A DNA stretch of 64,000 bases from WHSW01 sp963705955 (GCA_963705955.1 CAVPLH010000006.1:930001-994000), one strand, 5' to 3'. Counted from the first letter of the stretch, positions 1 through 8,365 are shown. Numbers and translations: made by a program. The notes: generated by a model from the sequence alone, not told the origin.

Positions 1-27
1 CAGCGCCGAAGCGTTACTCGAGGGTTT

Positions 28-378
28 ATGGCGGGGAGTCGCCAAACCCGTTTCCGCGGCTATCGGCTTGCCGGTGAGCTCGCCGATGAGCTCCACGCCG
101 TCGTCGCGACGTGGGAGGCCTTTGAACGTTGGTCGGTCGGGATTCAGCTCGTGCGGGCGACCGATTCGATCGGCGCGAACATTGCCGAGGGTTTCGGTCG
201 TGGCGCAGGCGCCGATCGACGGCGCATGTTCCTGATCGCCCGAGGCTCGGTCACCGAGGCCGAGTATTGGATCGAGCGTTCGACCGCACGCGGCCTCCTC
301 GCCCCAGACCGCTACGAGGCGACGATCGCCGAGCTCGCACGACTCGTCAACGGCCTGATCAAGAGCGAACACGTCTGA
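28..378 (+). CDS. Four-helix-bundle protein (23S rRNA IVS / Avd-like family)
   Basis: A 116-residue, all-helical protein with the family signature SIGANIAEGFGRG near residues 47-59, followed by Arg-rich and Glu-rich helices. The family (TIGR02436 type) was first seen encoded in 23S rRNA intervening sequences and is structurally related to the Avd accessory protein of diversity-generating retroelements. Stand-alone chromosomal members have no settled function; nucleic-acid binding is an inference from the basic surface. It converges on carA, and a CTGCCAG heptamer array fills the gap between the two genes. The start is an ATG just after a purine-rich GAGGG. The family call is fairly sure; the role is unknown. 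Confidence 0.85.
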   Translation: MAGSRQTRFRGYRLAGELADELHAVVATWEAFERWSVGIQLVRATDSIGANIAEGFGRGAGADRRRMFLIARGSVTEAEYWIERSTARGLLAPDRYEATIAELARLVNGLIKSEHV

Positions 379-381
379 CAC

Positions 382-404
382 CTGCCAGCTGCCAGCTGCC
401 AGCT
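382..404. repeat. CTGCCAG heptamer array, locus 1
   Basis: Three tandem CTGCCAG units followed by CT and a degenerate CTCCCTG, lying between the convergent stop codons of the four-helix-bundle gene and carA. The same heptamer occurs at two other gene ends in this window (around 17764-17784 and 31129-31145). Confidence 0.8.
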
Positions 405-410
405 CCCTGC

Positions 411-1547
411 TCACGACCCCTCCCCCAGCTCAACGAACCGATCGAACAGATACCGCGCATCGTGCGGCCCCGGGCCCGCCTCGGGGTGGTACTGGACCGT
501 GCAGCCGGGGACGTCGCGCAGCGCGAGGCCCTCGACGGTGCGGTCGTAGAGGTTCAGGTGGGTGAGCTCCGCGGCGCCGAAGTCGGTCTCCCAGCGCACC
601 GGCTCGTCGGCGGCGATCGTCTCGCCGCCGTCGGGTGGGCGGACGGCGAAGCCGTGGTTCTGGGAGGTGATGTCGATCCGGCCAGTCTCCAGGTCCTTGA
701 CCGGATGGTTGGCGCCGCGGTGGCCGAACGGGAGCTTGAAGGTCTCGAGCCCGACCGCCCGGCAGAGCAGCTGGTGGCCGAGGCAGATGCCGACCACCGG
801 CTTCTCGCCGACGATGTCGCGCACCGTGCCGACCACGTAGTCGAGGGCCGCGGGATCCCCGGGGCCGTTGGCGAGAAAGACCAGATCCGGCTCGCGGGCG
901 AGCACCTCCGCGCCCGACGCCGAGCAGGGCAGCAACGTCACCCGGCAGCCGCGTTCGCGAAACTGGCGGATGATCGAGTGCTTGATCCCGGTGTCGATGC
1001 CGACGACGTGGGGTCCGTCGCCCTCGAACTCGACCGCGCCGTCGGGGGTCACCGTGCGCGCGAGGTCGGCGCCGGCCATCGTGGGCTCCGCCGCAACCCG
1101 TTCACCTGCCTCCGCCTCGGCGACCTCGGCCGAGAAGATCCCGCCTCGCATCGCGCCACGGTCACGGATGTGGCGGACGAGCGTCCGCGTGTCTACCTCG
1201 CCGATCGCCGCGACCTCGCAGTCGGCGAGCCAGTCGAGCCATCCGCCCTCGGCATCGGCGGCATCCTCGCCGTTCTTCGCCTCGCGCATGACGATGCCGC
1301 GTGCGTGGACGCGGTCGGACTCCATCGCGCTCGCGCTGACCCCGTAGTTGCCGACCAGCGGGTACGTGAACGTGATCATCTGCCCGGCATAGCTCGGGTC
1401 GGTGACCGCCTCCTGATAGCCCGTGATCGAGGTGTTGAAGACGACCTCCCCGGTGACCTCGCCCCCGCCTGCGGCGAGGACTCCGTCGAAGCGAGTGCCG
1501 TCCTCGAGCAGCACGTAGCCGGGCTTTCGGCCCGCCTGCCGACTCAC
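411..1547 (-). CDS. carA: Carbamoyl-phosphate synthase small (glutaminase) subunit
   Basis: Class-I glutamine amidotransferase subunit that hydrolyses glutamine and passes ammonia to the large subunit CarB for carbamoyl-phosphate synthesis. The N-terminal CarA domain opens with YVLLEDGTRFDG. The amidotransferase domain carries VGICLGHQLL with the nucleophile Cys, and the terminal HPEAGPGPHD holds the catalytic His and Glu. The length of 378 aa is normal. The start is a GTG that overlaps the TGA of the upstream hydrolase (GTGA), so translation is probably coupled; the open frame continues further upstream but only as a shadow. It is the last gene of the pyr operon. carB does not follow, because a convergent unrelated gene lies immediately downstream. 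Confidence 0.95.
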   Translation of the reverse strand: MSRQAGRKPGYVLLEDGTRFDGVLAAGGGEVTGEVVFNTSITGYQEAVTDPSYAGQMITFTYPLVGNYGVSASAMESDRVHARGIVMREAKNGEDAADAEGGWLDWLADCEVAAIGEVDTRTLVRHIRDRGAMRGGIFSAEVAEAEAGERVAAEPTMAGADLARTVTPDGAVEFEGDGPHVVGIDTGIKHSIIRQFRERGCRVTLLPCSASGAEVLAREPDLVFLANGPGDPAALDYVVGTVRDIVGEKPVVGICLGHQLLCRAVGLETFKLPFGHRGANHPVKDLETGRIDITSQNHGFAVRPPDGGETIAADEPVRWETDFGAAELTHLNLYDRTVEGLALRDVPGCTVQYHPEAGPGPHDARYLFDRFVELGEGS

Positions 1548-2104
1548 TTGACCAGCGCCTGCACTTGCTTGAAGCGCGGCGCGTCGGAGCCGCCGAGAAG
1601 CTCGAAGAGCGCCATCTCGACGCTGCTGCGCAGCGCTCCGGCACGCTCCATCCGGGCCAGGCCCAGCTCGCGATTCGCGGCCGTTCGCGAGCCGACGGCG
1701 TCCGCCGCGACCTGGACCTCGATCCCCGAATCGAGCAGGTCGAGCACCGTCTGGTTGACGCAGACGTGGGCCTCGATCCCGCAGACGAGCGCCTGATCGC
1801 GGTCGGCGAGATCGAAGCCCTCCGCTTCGGCGGCCGAGAATCGCACCTTCTCGATCCGCCGCGTGCCCTCGGGAAGATGGGCGGCGACCTCGCCCACCGT
1901 GGCGCCGAGGCCCTCTGGGTACTGCTCGGTGACGACGATCGGGATTCCGATCGCGGCGGCTCCCTCGACCAGCGTCGCCGCCTGCGCGGCGACCTCGCCG
2001 AAGCCCGGCAGCGCCTTGCGAAACGCCTCCTGGATGTCGATCACGACCAGCGCCGCACGATCCGCGCGCAGTTTCCGCGCGCCGACCGCCGACTGCCCGC
2101 TCAA
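1544..2104 (-). CDS. Isochorismatase-family (cysteine) hydrolase inside the pyr operon
   Basis: A 186-aa alpha/beta hydrolase of the isochorismatase superfamily. The catalytic triad is visible: Asp in VVIDIQEAF, Lys in IEKVRFS, and Cys in GIEAHVCVNQT. The last block is typical of the ISOC1/2-like branch. The superfamily includes enzymes that hydrolyse carbamoyl or ureido groups (N-carbamoylsarcosine amidase, RutB), so a role in clearing a carbamoyl by-product is possible but is only inference. The chosen start is a TTG overlapping the pyrC TGA (TTGA), and its own TGA overlaps the carA GTG. It is therefore tightly embedded between pyrC and carA and must be co-expressed with them. Confidence 0.85.
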   Translation of the reverse strand: MSGQSAVGARKLRADRAALVVIDIQEAFRKALPGFGEVAAQAATLVEGAAAIGIPIVVTEQYPEGLGATVGEVAAHLPEGTRRIEKVRFSAAEAEGFDLADRDQALVCGIEAHVCVNQTVLDLLDSGIEVQVAADAVGSRTAANRELGLARMERAGALRSSVEMALFELLGGSDAPRFKQVQALVK

Positions 2105-3465
2105 CTCGCGACCCCCATCGCAAAGCTCCGTTGCCGGTAGGCGACCCGTCCCGCCGCCACGGTCATCAGCACCCTGCCCTGCAGCCGAGAGCCCGTGAAG
2201 CACGAGTTCTCCGAGCGGCTCTCCCATCCGTCGGCGCCGGCCTCCCACTCGGCGTCCAGGTCAACGAGCACGAGGTTTGCCTCGGCACCGGGCGTGATCA
2301 GCGTCGGCTCGAAACCGAACGCCGTCGCCCCGGCGCCGAGTCGCTCGACGACGGTCCCGAGCTCCAGCACCCCGGGCAGGACGAGCTCGGTGTAGAGCAC
2401 CGCGAACGCGGTCTCCAGGCCGATCACACCCATCGCCGCCTCCTCGAAGGGGACTTCCTTCTCGTCGCTGGAGTGAGGTGCGTGGTCGGTCGCGATGCAG
2501 TCGATCGCACCCGAGCGGACGCCCTCGATCAGCGCCTTGCGGTCGCTCTCGGCCCGCAACGGCGGGTTCATCTTGAAGCGGGCGTCGAGGCTGCGGACCT
2601 TCTCGTGGGTGAGCGCCAGGTGGTGTGGCGTCGCCTCGCAGGTGATCTGGACGCCGGCCGACTTGGCCTGCTCGACGACGGCCACCGACTCGGCGGCCGA
2701 GAGGTGCTGGACGTGGATCCGCCCACCCTCGAAGCGGGCGATTGCGCAGTCACGGGCGATCATCGTCGACTCCGCGATCGACGGGATCTCGCCGATTCCG
2801 AGCGCCGCCGAAACCGTCCCCTCGTGCATCGAGCCGCCTGCCGAGAGCTCGGGATCCTCCGCGTGGACGGCAATCTGCAGGCCGGCGAGCCGCTGGTAGG
2901 AAAGCGCGCGCCGCATCACCCGGGCGCTTCTGATCGCCAGCCCGTCGTCGGAGAGGCCGGCGGCGCCCGCGTCGGCGAGCTCCGCCATCTCGGTCAGCTC
3001 CTCACCGCCCATCCCCCGGGTGACGCAAGCGACGAACCCGGTCGGGATCGCCGCTTGCTCGCGGGCCTGCTCGCGGAGCGCCGCGACGTCGGCGGCGGTC
3101 TCGACCGGCGGCTCGGTGTTCGCCATCGCGACGATCCCGCAGTAGCCGCCCGCCGCCGCCGCGCGCGAGCCCGTCTCGACGTCCTCCTCGTCCTCGCGGC
3201 CCGGGGTTCGCAGGTGGACGTGGGGGTCGAAGAAGGCCGGGAACAGCGCCATCCCCTCGCCGTCGACCGTCTCCGCGCCGTCGCGACCGCCTGAGCCCGG
3301 CGGCGCAAGCTCGGCGATCTCCCCGTCGCGGACGACCACGTCTCGGCTCTCGTCGATCGCCGCGCCCGGGTCGAACACCCGCGCGCCGGCGATCACGAGG
3401 TCACCCGCGGGCGCCGCCTCGGAGCCGCGCCAGTCGAGCGACGAGATCGACCTCGGCTCGGCCAT
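2101..3465 (-). CDS. pyrC: Dihydroorotase
   Basis: Zinc amidohydrolase that cyclises N-carbamoyl-L-aspartate to dihydroorotate, the third step of UMP synthesis. The metal-binding FFDPHVHLRTPG block lies near residue 78 and the ATDHAPHSSDEK block near residue 315; the remaining TIM-barrel His/Asp ligands are in between. At 454 aa it is slightly longer than most class-I bacterial DHOases because of an N-terminal stretch of about 20 residues. The ATG begins directly after the pyrB stop codon with a GGAGAG Shine-Dalgarno about 10 nt upstream, which supports this start. It overlaps the next gene by 4 nt. Confidence 0.95.
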   Translation of the reverse strand: MAEPRSISSLDWRGSEAAPAGDLVIAGARVFDPGAAIDESRDVVVRDGEIAELAPPGSGGRDGAETVDGEGMALFPAFFDPHVHLRTPGREDEEDVETGSRAAAAGGYCGIVAMANTEPPVETAADVAALREQAREQAAIPTGFVACVTRGMGGEELTEMAELADAGAAGLSDDGLAIRSARVMRRALSYQRLAGLQIAVHAEDPELSAGGSMHEGTVSAALGIGEIPSIAESTMIARDCAIARFEGGRIHVQHLSAAESVAVVEQAKSAGVQITCEATPHHLALTHEKVRSLDARFKMNPPLRAESDRKALIEGVRSGAIDCIATDHAPHSSDEKEVPFEEAAMGVIGLETAFAVLYTELVLPGVLELGTVVERLGAGATAFGFEPTLITPGAEANLVLVDLDAEWEAGADGWESRSENSCFTGSRLQGRVLMTVAAGRVAYRQRSFAMGVAS

Positions 3466-4461
3466 CTAGGCAGGCTCTCCGATCGGGGTCGGCGCGGGCA
3501 GCTCGGCGTCCGCAGAGCGGTCACCCGAAGCGCGGGGGTCGCCGCCGGCGAGCAGCTCGTAGAGGATCGCCATCCGGACGACGAGGCCGCTCTCCACCTG
3601 CGCGGTGATCAGCGACGCAGGCCCGTCGATCACCTCAGGCGAGAGCTCGACGCCGCGATTGACCGGTCCCGGGTGCATCAGCAGCTGTCGCGAGCCGAGC
3701 CGCCGCGAGTCGATCTGATAGCGGGCCGCGTACTCGCGCAGCGAGGGCACGAACGAGTCGTGCATGCGCTCGCGCTGCATCCGCAGCGCGTAGACGACGT
3801 CGGCCTCGGCGAGCCCGTCGAGGTCGTGGGTGACGGCGCAGCCGAATTCCTCCGCCATCCCGCGCGGCAGCAGCGTCGGCGGCCCGCAGACGGTGACCTC
3901 CGCCCCCATCATCTGGAAGCAGAGCGCACAGGAGCGGGCGACCCGGCTGTGGAGGACGTCGCCGACGATCCAGATCCGCTTGCCGGCGAGATCGCCGCGC
4001 GGCCTTCCGTCGTGGTCGGCGAGCCGCTCGAGCAGCGTGTAGGTGTCGAGCAGCGCCTGGCTCGGGTGCTCGTGCTTGCCGTCGCCGGCGTTGACGACCG
4101 CGGCCGAGGTCCAATCCGTGATCAAGCGGGCCGCGCCGGCGTGCGGGTGGCGGATCACGATCGCCTCCGGCGAGTAGGCGGTCAGGGTCGCGACCGTGTC
4201 CTTGAGCGACTCGCCCTTGTCGACCGAAGAGCCCGCGGACTTGACCGATACGACGTCGGCCGAGAGCCGCTTCGCGGCGAGCTCGAACGACGAGCTGGTG
4301 CGGGTGCTGGACTCGTAGAAGAGGCTGATGATCGTGCGGCCGCGCAGCGTCGGGACCTTCTTGATGTCGCGTCGCCCGACCTCGGCGAAGCTCCTCGCCC
4401 GCGCCATGATCCGATCGACGTCCGCCCGCTCGAGGTCCTCGATCGAAAGCAGGTGTCTCAT
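3466..4461 (-). CDS. pyrB: Aspartate carbamoyltransferase, catalytic subunit
   Basis: Transfers the carbamoyl group to aspartate. The carbamoyl-phosphate loop ESSTRTSSSFE is near residue 50, followed by the HPSQALLD block and HPGPVNRGVE near the C-terminus. The 331 aa include a short Pro/Ala-rich tail after the normal end of the fold. The ATG overlaps the pyrR TGA (ATGA). No regulatory subunit PyrI is nearby, as expected where PyrR controls the operon. Confidence 0.96.
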   Translation of the reverse strand: MRHLLSIEDLERADVDRIMARARSFAEVGRRDIKKVPTLRGRTIISLFYESSTRTSSSFELAAKRLSADVVSVKSAGSSVDKGESLKDTVATLTAYSPEAIVIRHPHAGAARLITDWTSAAVVNAGDGKHEHPSQALLDTYTLLERLADHDGRPRGDLAGKRIWIVGDVLHSRVARSCALCFQMMGAEVTVCGPPTLLPRGMAEEFGCAVTHDLDGLAEADVVYALRMQRERMHDSFVPSLREYAARYQIDSRRLGSRQLLMHPGPVNRGVELSPEVIDGPASLITAQVESGLVVRMAILYELLAGGDPRASGDRSADAELPAPTPIGEPA

Positions 4462-5054
4462 CGGTCGTCTCCGATCGTCGCGGTGGCACGGTCGGCGAGC
4501 GGCTCGATCGTCACCTCGTCGATCCCGTCCGTCTCCTCCAGCCGCACGAAGACCCGCTCGCCGCGGGCGGTCGGCAGGTTCTTGCCGACGTAGTCGGGCC
4601 GGATCGGCAGCTCGCGGTGGCCGCGGTCGGCGATCACCGCCAGTTGCACGCGGGCGGGGCGGCCGTAGTCGAACAGGGCGTCGATCGCCGCCCGCACCGT
4701 GCGGCCGGTGAACAGGACGTCGTCGACCAGGACCACCGTGCGGCCGTCGAGGTCGAAGTCGAGGTGCGAGGAGTGGACGATCGGCTGCGCCCCGGGCTCG
4801 CGGCCGGGAAGGTCGTCGCGGTAGAAGGAGATGTCGAGGTCTCCGAGCGGCACCTCGGACCCGGTCAGCTCACCGACCAGCGCGTGCAGGCGGCGGGCGA
4901 GCACCGCTCCGCGGGTATGGATGCCGACCACGGCCAGCGCTCGCGGATCGGCCTCGGAGCCGGGATTCTTCTCGAGGACCTCGTGCGCGATCCGCACCAG
5001 GGTGCGGCGGAGATCGTCGCGGTCGAGTACCACCCGTTCGGGCAGGTTTTCCAT
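4458..5054 (-). CDS. pyrR: PyrR bifunctional pyr operon regulator / uracil phosphoribosyltransferase
   Basis: RNA-binding regulator that senses UMP/UTP and has weak uracil phosphoribosyltransferase activity. The PRPP-binding motif VVLVDDVLFTGRT is near residues 106-118 and is preceded by the type-I PRTase core. At 198 aa it is normal length. It is the first gene of the operon, and a PyrR-recognition hairpin lies only 7 nt before its ATG, so the protein probably represses its own translation and that of the downstream overlapping genes. Confidence 0.96.
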   Translation of the reverse strand: MENLPERVVLDRDDLRRTLVRIAHEVLEKNPGSEADPRALAVVGIHTRGAVLARRLHALVGELTGSEVPLGDLDISFYRDDLPGREPGAQPIVHSSHLDFDLDGRTVVLVDDVLFTGRTVRAAIDALFDYGRPARVQLAVIADRGHRELPIRPDYVGKNLPTARGERVFVRLEETDGIDEVTIEPLADRATATIGDDR

Positions 5055-5061
5055 GCGCGCC

Positions 5062-5092
5062 CCTTCCTGGCCTCTCTGGACCGGGTTAAAGG
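5062..5092 (-). promoter_or_regulatory. PyrR-binding RNA hairpin overlapping the pyrR ribosome-binding site
   Basis: Read on the minus strand, the leader contains CCTTTAACCC, then GGTCCAGAGAGGCC, then AGGAAGG. The central block has the canonical PyrR loop CAGAGA closed by GGUC/GGCC. The lower stem pairs CCUU with AAGG around a UAA bulge, as in Bacillus binding loops. The 3' arm AGGAAGG is the only good Shine-Dalgarno before pyrR, so PyrR binding would hide it. No terminator/antiterminator pair was seen, which favours translational control, as known for mycobacterial PyrR. Confidence 0.85.
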
Positions 5093-5179
5093 AACCGACC
5101 CGCCCAGAGTAGCAGCGGGCTCGGCGATCGCCGCGGCGGCGGCGCGATAGTGGCCGAGCTTGCGGTAATCATCCTGACG

Positions 5180-6052
5180 ATGGATTCCGCCGTCGCCGAG
5201 GTGATCGATATCCACAGCGCCGCCGGCCGCCGCTTCGAGGCCGGCGGCACGCGCAGCTTCGTCCGCGAACAGGGCCGCGGTCCTGACGTCGTTCTCCTGC
5301 ACGGGGTCCCGGCGAGCTCGTTCCTTTACCGGAAGGTGATCCCGCTGCTCGCCGACCAGGGGCTGCGCGCCGTCGCCTTCGATTTGCCCGGACTCGGCCT
5401 CGCCCAGAGGCCGCCCGACTTCGACTACTCGTGGTCCGGCCTCGCCCGCTGGACCGGGGCCGCGATCGACGCGCTCGAGCTCGACCGCTGTCACCTCGTC
5501 GTTCACGACATCGCCGGGCCGATCGGCTGTGAGTGGGCGATCCGCAACCCGGACCGGGTGCTCTCGCTGACGGTGCTCGACACGATGCTCGACCCGGCGA
5601 GCTTCCGCCGTCCCTGGGTGATGCGCCCCTTCGCGATCCGCGGCCTCGGCGAGCTCTACCTGCGGCTGACCCCGCGCCAGGCGTTCGCGGCGCTGTTCCG
5701 GCGCCAGGGCCTCGGCGACACACGGGCGATGACGCTGGCCGAGATCTACGCCTACCACGAGTTGCTGCTCCGCGTCGACGGCGGCCGGGCGTTCCTGCGG
5801 ATCATGCGCGGATTCGAGCTCACGGAGCAGAAGCAGCGGTTCCTCTGGCAGGGGCTCGCCAACCGCCCGTACTCGACCCGGATCATCTGGGGCGAGCAGG
5901 ACCCGGCGCTCGGACTCGATCAGATGCGGATCGCGCAGCGCGTTCTCGGGGTCGACGATCCGGTGCTGCTTCCCGCCAAGCACTTCCTCCAGGAGGACCA
6001 GGCGCCGGCGCTCGCCTTCGAGATCGCCGACCATGCAGCCCCGCTGGGCTAG
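5180..6052 (+). CDS. Alpha/beta-fold hydrolase, haloalkane dehalogenase / epoxide hydrolase-like
   Basis: A 290-aa single-domain hydrolase. The oxyanion segment LLHGVPASS is near residue 41. The nucleophile elbow reads VVHDIAGPIG, with Asp rather than Ser, which points to the dehalogenase/epoxide-hydrolase branch. The acid is in WGEQDPAL and the catalytic His in AKHFLQED. The ATG at 5180 fits the fold; an in-frame GTG 30 nt upstream is possible. It is divergent from the pyr operon and ends 11 nt from the convergent acetolactate decarboxylase. The substrate cannot be predicted. Confidence 0.8.
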   Translation: MDSAVAEVIDIHSAAGRRFEAGGTRSFVREQGRGPDVVLLHGVPASSFLYRKVIPLLADQGLRAVAFDLPGLGLAQRPPDFDYSWSGLARWTGAAIDALELDRCHLVVHDIAGPIGCEWAIRNPDRVLSLTVLDTMLDPASFRRPWVMRPFAIRGLGELYLRLTPRQAFAALFRRQGLGDTRAMTLAEIYAYHELLLRVDGGRAFLRIMRGFELTEQKQRFLWQGLANRPYSTRIIWGEQDPALGLDQMRIAQRVLGVDDPVLLPAKHFLQEDQAPALAFEIADHAAPLG

Positions 6053-6063
6053 ATGAGCGCTCT

Positions 6064-6849
6064 CTAGCCCGCTTGCTCGACCGCTTCGATCGCCGCCGCG
6101 GTGGCGGCGTCGAGCGCGTCCGAGTCGAGCTCGACACCGGGCGGGAGCTCGACGTGAAGCTCGCCCGAGAGATCGATCCCGGCGACGGCGCGGCTCGGCC
6201 GGCACTCGAGCACGTGACCGCCGCGAGCGCGGTCCTCGGAGATGAAGTGCAGGTGATAGCCGTCGATCTCGATCCCCTGCGCGTAGTCGGGAAACCGGAA
6301 GCCGACCAGGCTTCCCGGCTCGTCGGCGAGCTCGAACACACGTTGATCGGCGACGACCTCGGCCAGCGGTCGGTACGGCGGCAGCTGCCGCGGCACCGAG
6401 CGAGCGCGGATCAGCTCGAACTCACCGTCGATCCGCAGCGCGCAGCCCGCGTCGGGATCGGCGGCCACCCGATCGATCCGCGCCAGCATCTCGCGATATT
6501 CGATCGGGCCCTCGAGCTCCAGCTCCAGCGATGCCTCGAACCACGCGACGGCGGCGAACGGCGTCCGCTCGCTGGGCGGGATCTCCTCGGTCAAGCCGTC
6601 GACGTCGGCCCGGTAGAAACGGCCGTCGATCGCGATCATCTCGCCGTCGAGGCCGTTCAGCGTCCCGAGTCCCAGGTCGCCGTGGCCGGCCAGCTCCTCG
6701 ATCGTCACGTCGCCCTCGAATGCGCCCTCGAGCAGGGCGCCGATCGTCGACGCCTGAAACAGCACGTGCGGCTCGTGCTCGGGGTGTAGATCGCGATGGC
6801 GAAGCGACTCGACGTGCAGATGGCGCGCGAAGCGCTCGTCGAGCGTCAT
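6064..6849 (-). CDS. budA: Alpha-acetolactate decarboxylase
   Basis: Zinc enzyme converting 2-acetolactate to acetoin. The metal ligands are in DGYHLHFISEDRARGGHVLEC (His-x-His plus a later His). The N-terminal half, with FQASTIGALLEGAFEGD and TFGELxxHGDLGLGT-like segments, is typical. The 261-aa length is normal. The ATG overlaps the stop of the RNase Z gene (ATGA), so the longer open frame upstream is only a shadow. No acetolactate synthase or butanediol dehydrogenase lies beside it, so it probably drains excess acetolactate. Confidence 0.93.
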   Translation of the reverse strand: MTLDERFARHLHVESLRHRDLHPEHEPHVLFQASTIGALLEGAFEGDVTIEELAGHGDLGLGTLNGLDGEMIAIDGRFYRADVDGLTEEIPPSERTPFAAVAWFEASLELELEGPIEYREMLARIDRVAADPDAGCALRIDGEFELIRARSVPRQLPPYRPLAEVVADQRVFELADEPGSLVGFRFPDYAQGIEIDGYHLHFISEDRARGGHVLECRPSRAVAGIDLSGELHVELPPGVELDSDALDAATAAAIEAVEQAG

Positions 6850-7829
6850 CGCGTAGAGGCGGCCTCGGTGGCGTTCGGTTCCTTGGGCTCGCGGGCGCCG
6901 TTCTCGATCAGCCGCGGCGGACCGCGCTCGGGGAACGGGATCTCGACGAGGTCGAAGTCGCGCGGAGCGAATGCAGCGCCGAACACCTCGCGCGCCTCGG
7001 CGAGCACCTCTCCGACGTGGTAGCGAGACGAGATGTGGACGAGGGCCAGCATTTCGACCGCCGCCTCGGACGCGAGCTCGGCCGCTTGGCGAGCCGTCGA
7101 GTGCCCGGTCTCGGTCGCCCGCTGGAGCTCCTCGTCGGCGAAGCTGGCGTCGTGGACGAGCAACTCCGCCTCGTGGGCGGCGAGGCGTGTCATCTCGCAT
7201 GGTGAGGTGTCGCCTGTGACGACCAGCTTGCGTCCCCGGCGCGGCTCGCCCATCACCTGTTCCGGCGACACCGTCCCCGCCGGGCCGTCGACCGCGACCC
7301 CCTCCTGGAGGCGCTTGAAGTCCGGGCCGGCGGCGATCCCCAGCCGCTCTGCGGCCTCGGGATCGAAGCGGCCGGGCCGGACGTCCTCGACCAGCGCGTA
7401 ACCGTAAGCGCGCATCCTGTGGGCGACCCCGAACGGGCGCACCTCGTACCCGCCGCGGCGGACCGCCTCGTCGGGCTCGAGCTCGACGAGCTCGATCTCG
7501 TATGCGAGCCGGCCGAAGATCCGCCGCAGGGCCCCGAAGAGCTCGAACAGGCCGGGCGGGCCGATCACCCGCAGCGGGCGTTCACGGCCGTGGAGGTCGT
7601 AGGTCTTCAGCAGGCCCGGGATCCCGAGATAGTGGTCGGCATGCAGGTGGGTGATGAAGATGTCGTCGACCTGCACGAGCCCGGTCGACCGCTGCATCTG
7701 GCGCTGGGATCCCTCGCCGCAGTCGAACAGCATCCGGTCGGCGCCGACCTTCGCCAGCAGACAGGCGGTCGAGCGCCTCGCCGTCGGCACCGACCCGCCG
7801 GTTCCGAGGAAGGCCAAATCCATGTCCAT
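6846..7829 (-). CDS. rnz: Ribonuclease Z (tRNA 3'-endonuclease)
   Basis: Metallo-beta-lactamase-fold endonuclease that trims tRNA precursors at the discriminator base. It opens with LAFLGTGGSVPT, carries the zinc motif ITHLHADHYLGIPG near residues 60-73, VVTGDTSPC near 210, and the late histidines around GHST and HISSRY. The length of 327 aa is normal for the bacterial short form. It is translationally coupled to budA, which is an uncommon pairing. Confidence 0.94.
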   Translation of the reverse strand: MDMDLAFLGTGGSVPTARRSTACLLAKVGADRMLFDCGEGSQRQMQRSTGLVQVDDIFITHLHADHYLGIPGLLKTYDLHGRERPLRVIGPPGLFELFGALRRIFGRLAYEIELVELEPDEAVRRGGYEVRPFGVAHRMRAYGYALVEDVRPGRFDPEAAERLGIAAGPDFKRLQEGVAVDGPAGTVSPEQVMGEPRRGRKLVVTGDTSPCEMTRLAAHEAELLVHDASFADEELQRATETGHSTARQAAELASEAAVEMLALVHISSRYHVGEVLAEAREVFGAAFAPRDFDLVEIPFPERGPPRLIENGAREPKEPNATEAASTR

Positions 7830-7898
7830 GGGCGTACCGTAGTGGTCGGTGGGGGCACCGATCGCGCGGGCGATGCCGCGCCGAAAGGAGACCGCGAG

Positions 7899-8204
7899 AT
7901 GGTTTCAGTGGGATTGCTGGTACGGCTGAACGCGAAGCAGGGCAAGGAGGCCGAGGTCGAGGAGTTCCTCGAGGGCGGGCTCGAGCTCGTCGAGCAGGAG
8001 CCCGAGACGACGGCGTGGTTCGCGCTCAAGCTCGGGCCGTCGGAGTACGGGATCTTCGACGTCTTCCCGGGCGAGTCCGGGCGCAGGGCCCACCTCGAGG
8101 GCGCCGTCGCCGAGGCGTTGATGGCGAACGCCGACGAGCTGCTCGCGACGCCGCCCGAGATCGGGCAGGTCGACGTGATCGCGTCGAAGCTGCCCGGCGG
8201 GTGA
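7899..8204 (+). CDS. Antibiotic biosynthesis monooxygenase (ABM)-domain protein
   Basis: A 101-aa protein with the ferredoxin-like ABM fold: VGLLVRLNAKQGKEAEVEEFL at the N-terminus, TAWFALKLG in the middle, and FDVFPGE. Such small dimers are either monooxygenases or catalytically silent. A strong GAAAGGAGA lies about 8 nt before the ATG, so the longer open frame from 7419 is not used. A tRNA gene follows. Confidence 0.85.
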   Translation: MVSVGLLVRLNAKQGKEAEVEEFLEGGLELVEQEPETTAWFALKLGPSEYGIFDVFPGESGRRAHLEGAVAEALMANADELLATPPEIGQVDVIASKLPGG

Positions 8205-8238
8205 TCCCGCCCGGGACGGCTCTAGACTGACCGGCTCG

Positions 8239-8311
8239 GCGCCCGTAGCTCAGTGGATAGAGCGCCAGCCTCCGGAGCTGGAAGTCGCAGGTTCGAATCC
8301 TGCCGGGCGCG
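8239..8311 (+). tRNA. tRNA-Arg (anticodon CCG)
   Basis: 73-nt cloverleaf: acceptor GCGCCCG pairs with CGGGCGC, the D arm carries GCTCAGTGGATAGAGC, the anticodon stem CCAGC/GCTGG encloses loop CTCCGGA with anticodon CCG, and the T loop is TTCGAAT. The discriminator is G and CCA is not encoded. Confidence 0.96.
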
Positions 8312-8365
8312 CTGACCCTCCCGGTAGTCGAACCGCGGGCAACAGAAATTACTTGGAGGACGCCG

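Noticed and set aside
129..1796. Long plus-strand frame opposite carA and the hydrolase (555 codons)
   Set aside because: It is antisense to carA, whose motifs and coupling are clear; the translation is Arg/Asp/Glu-rich with no motif, as expected from high-GC shadow frames.
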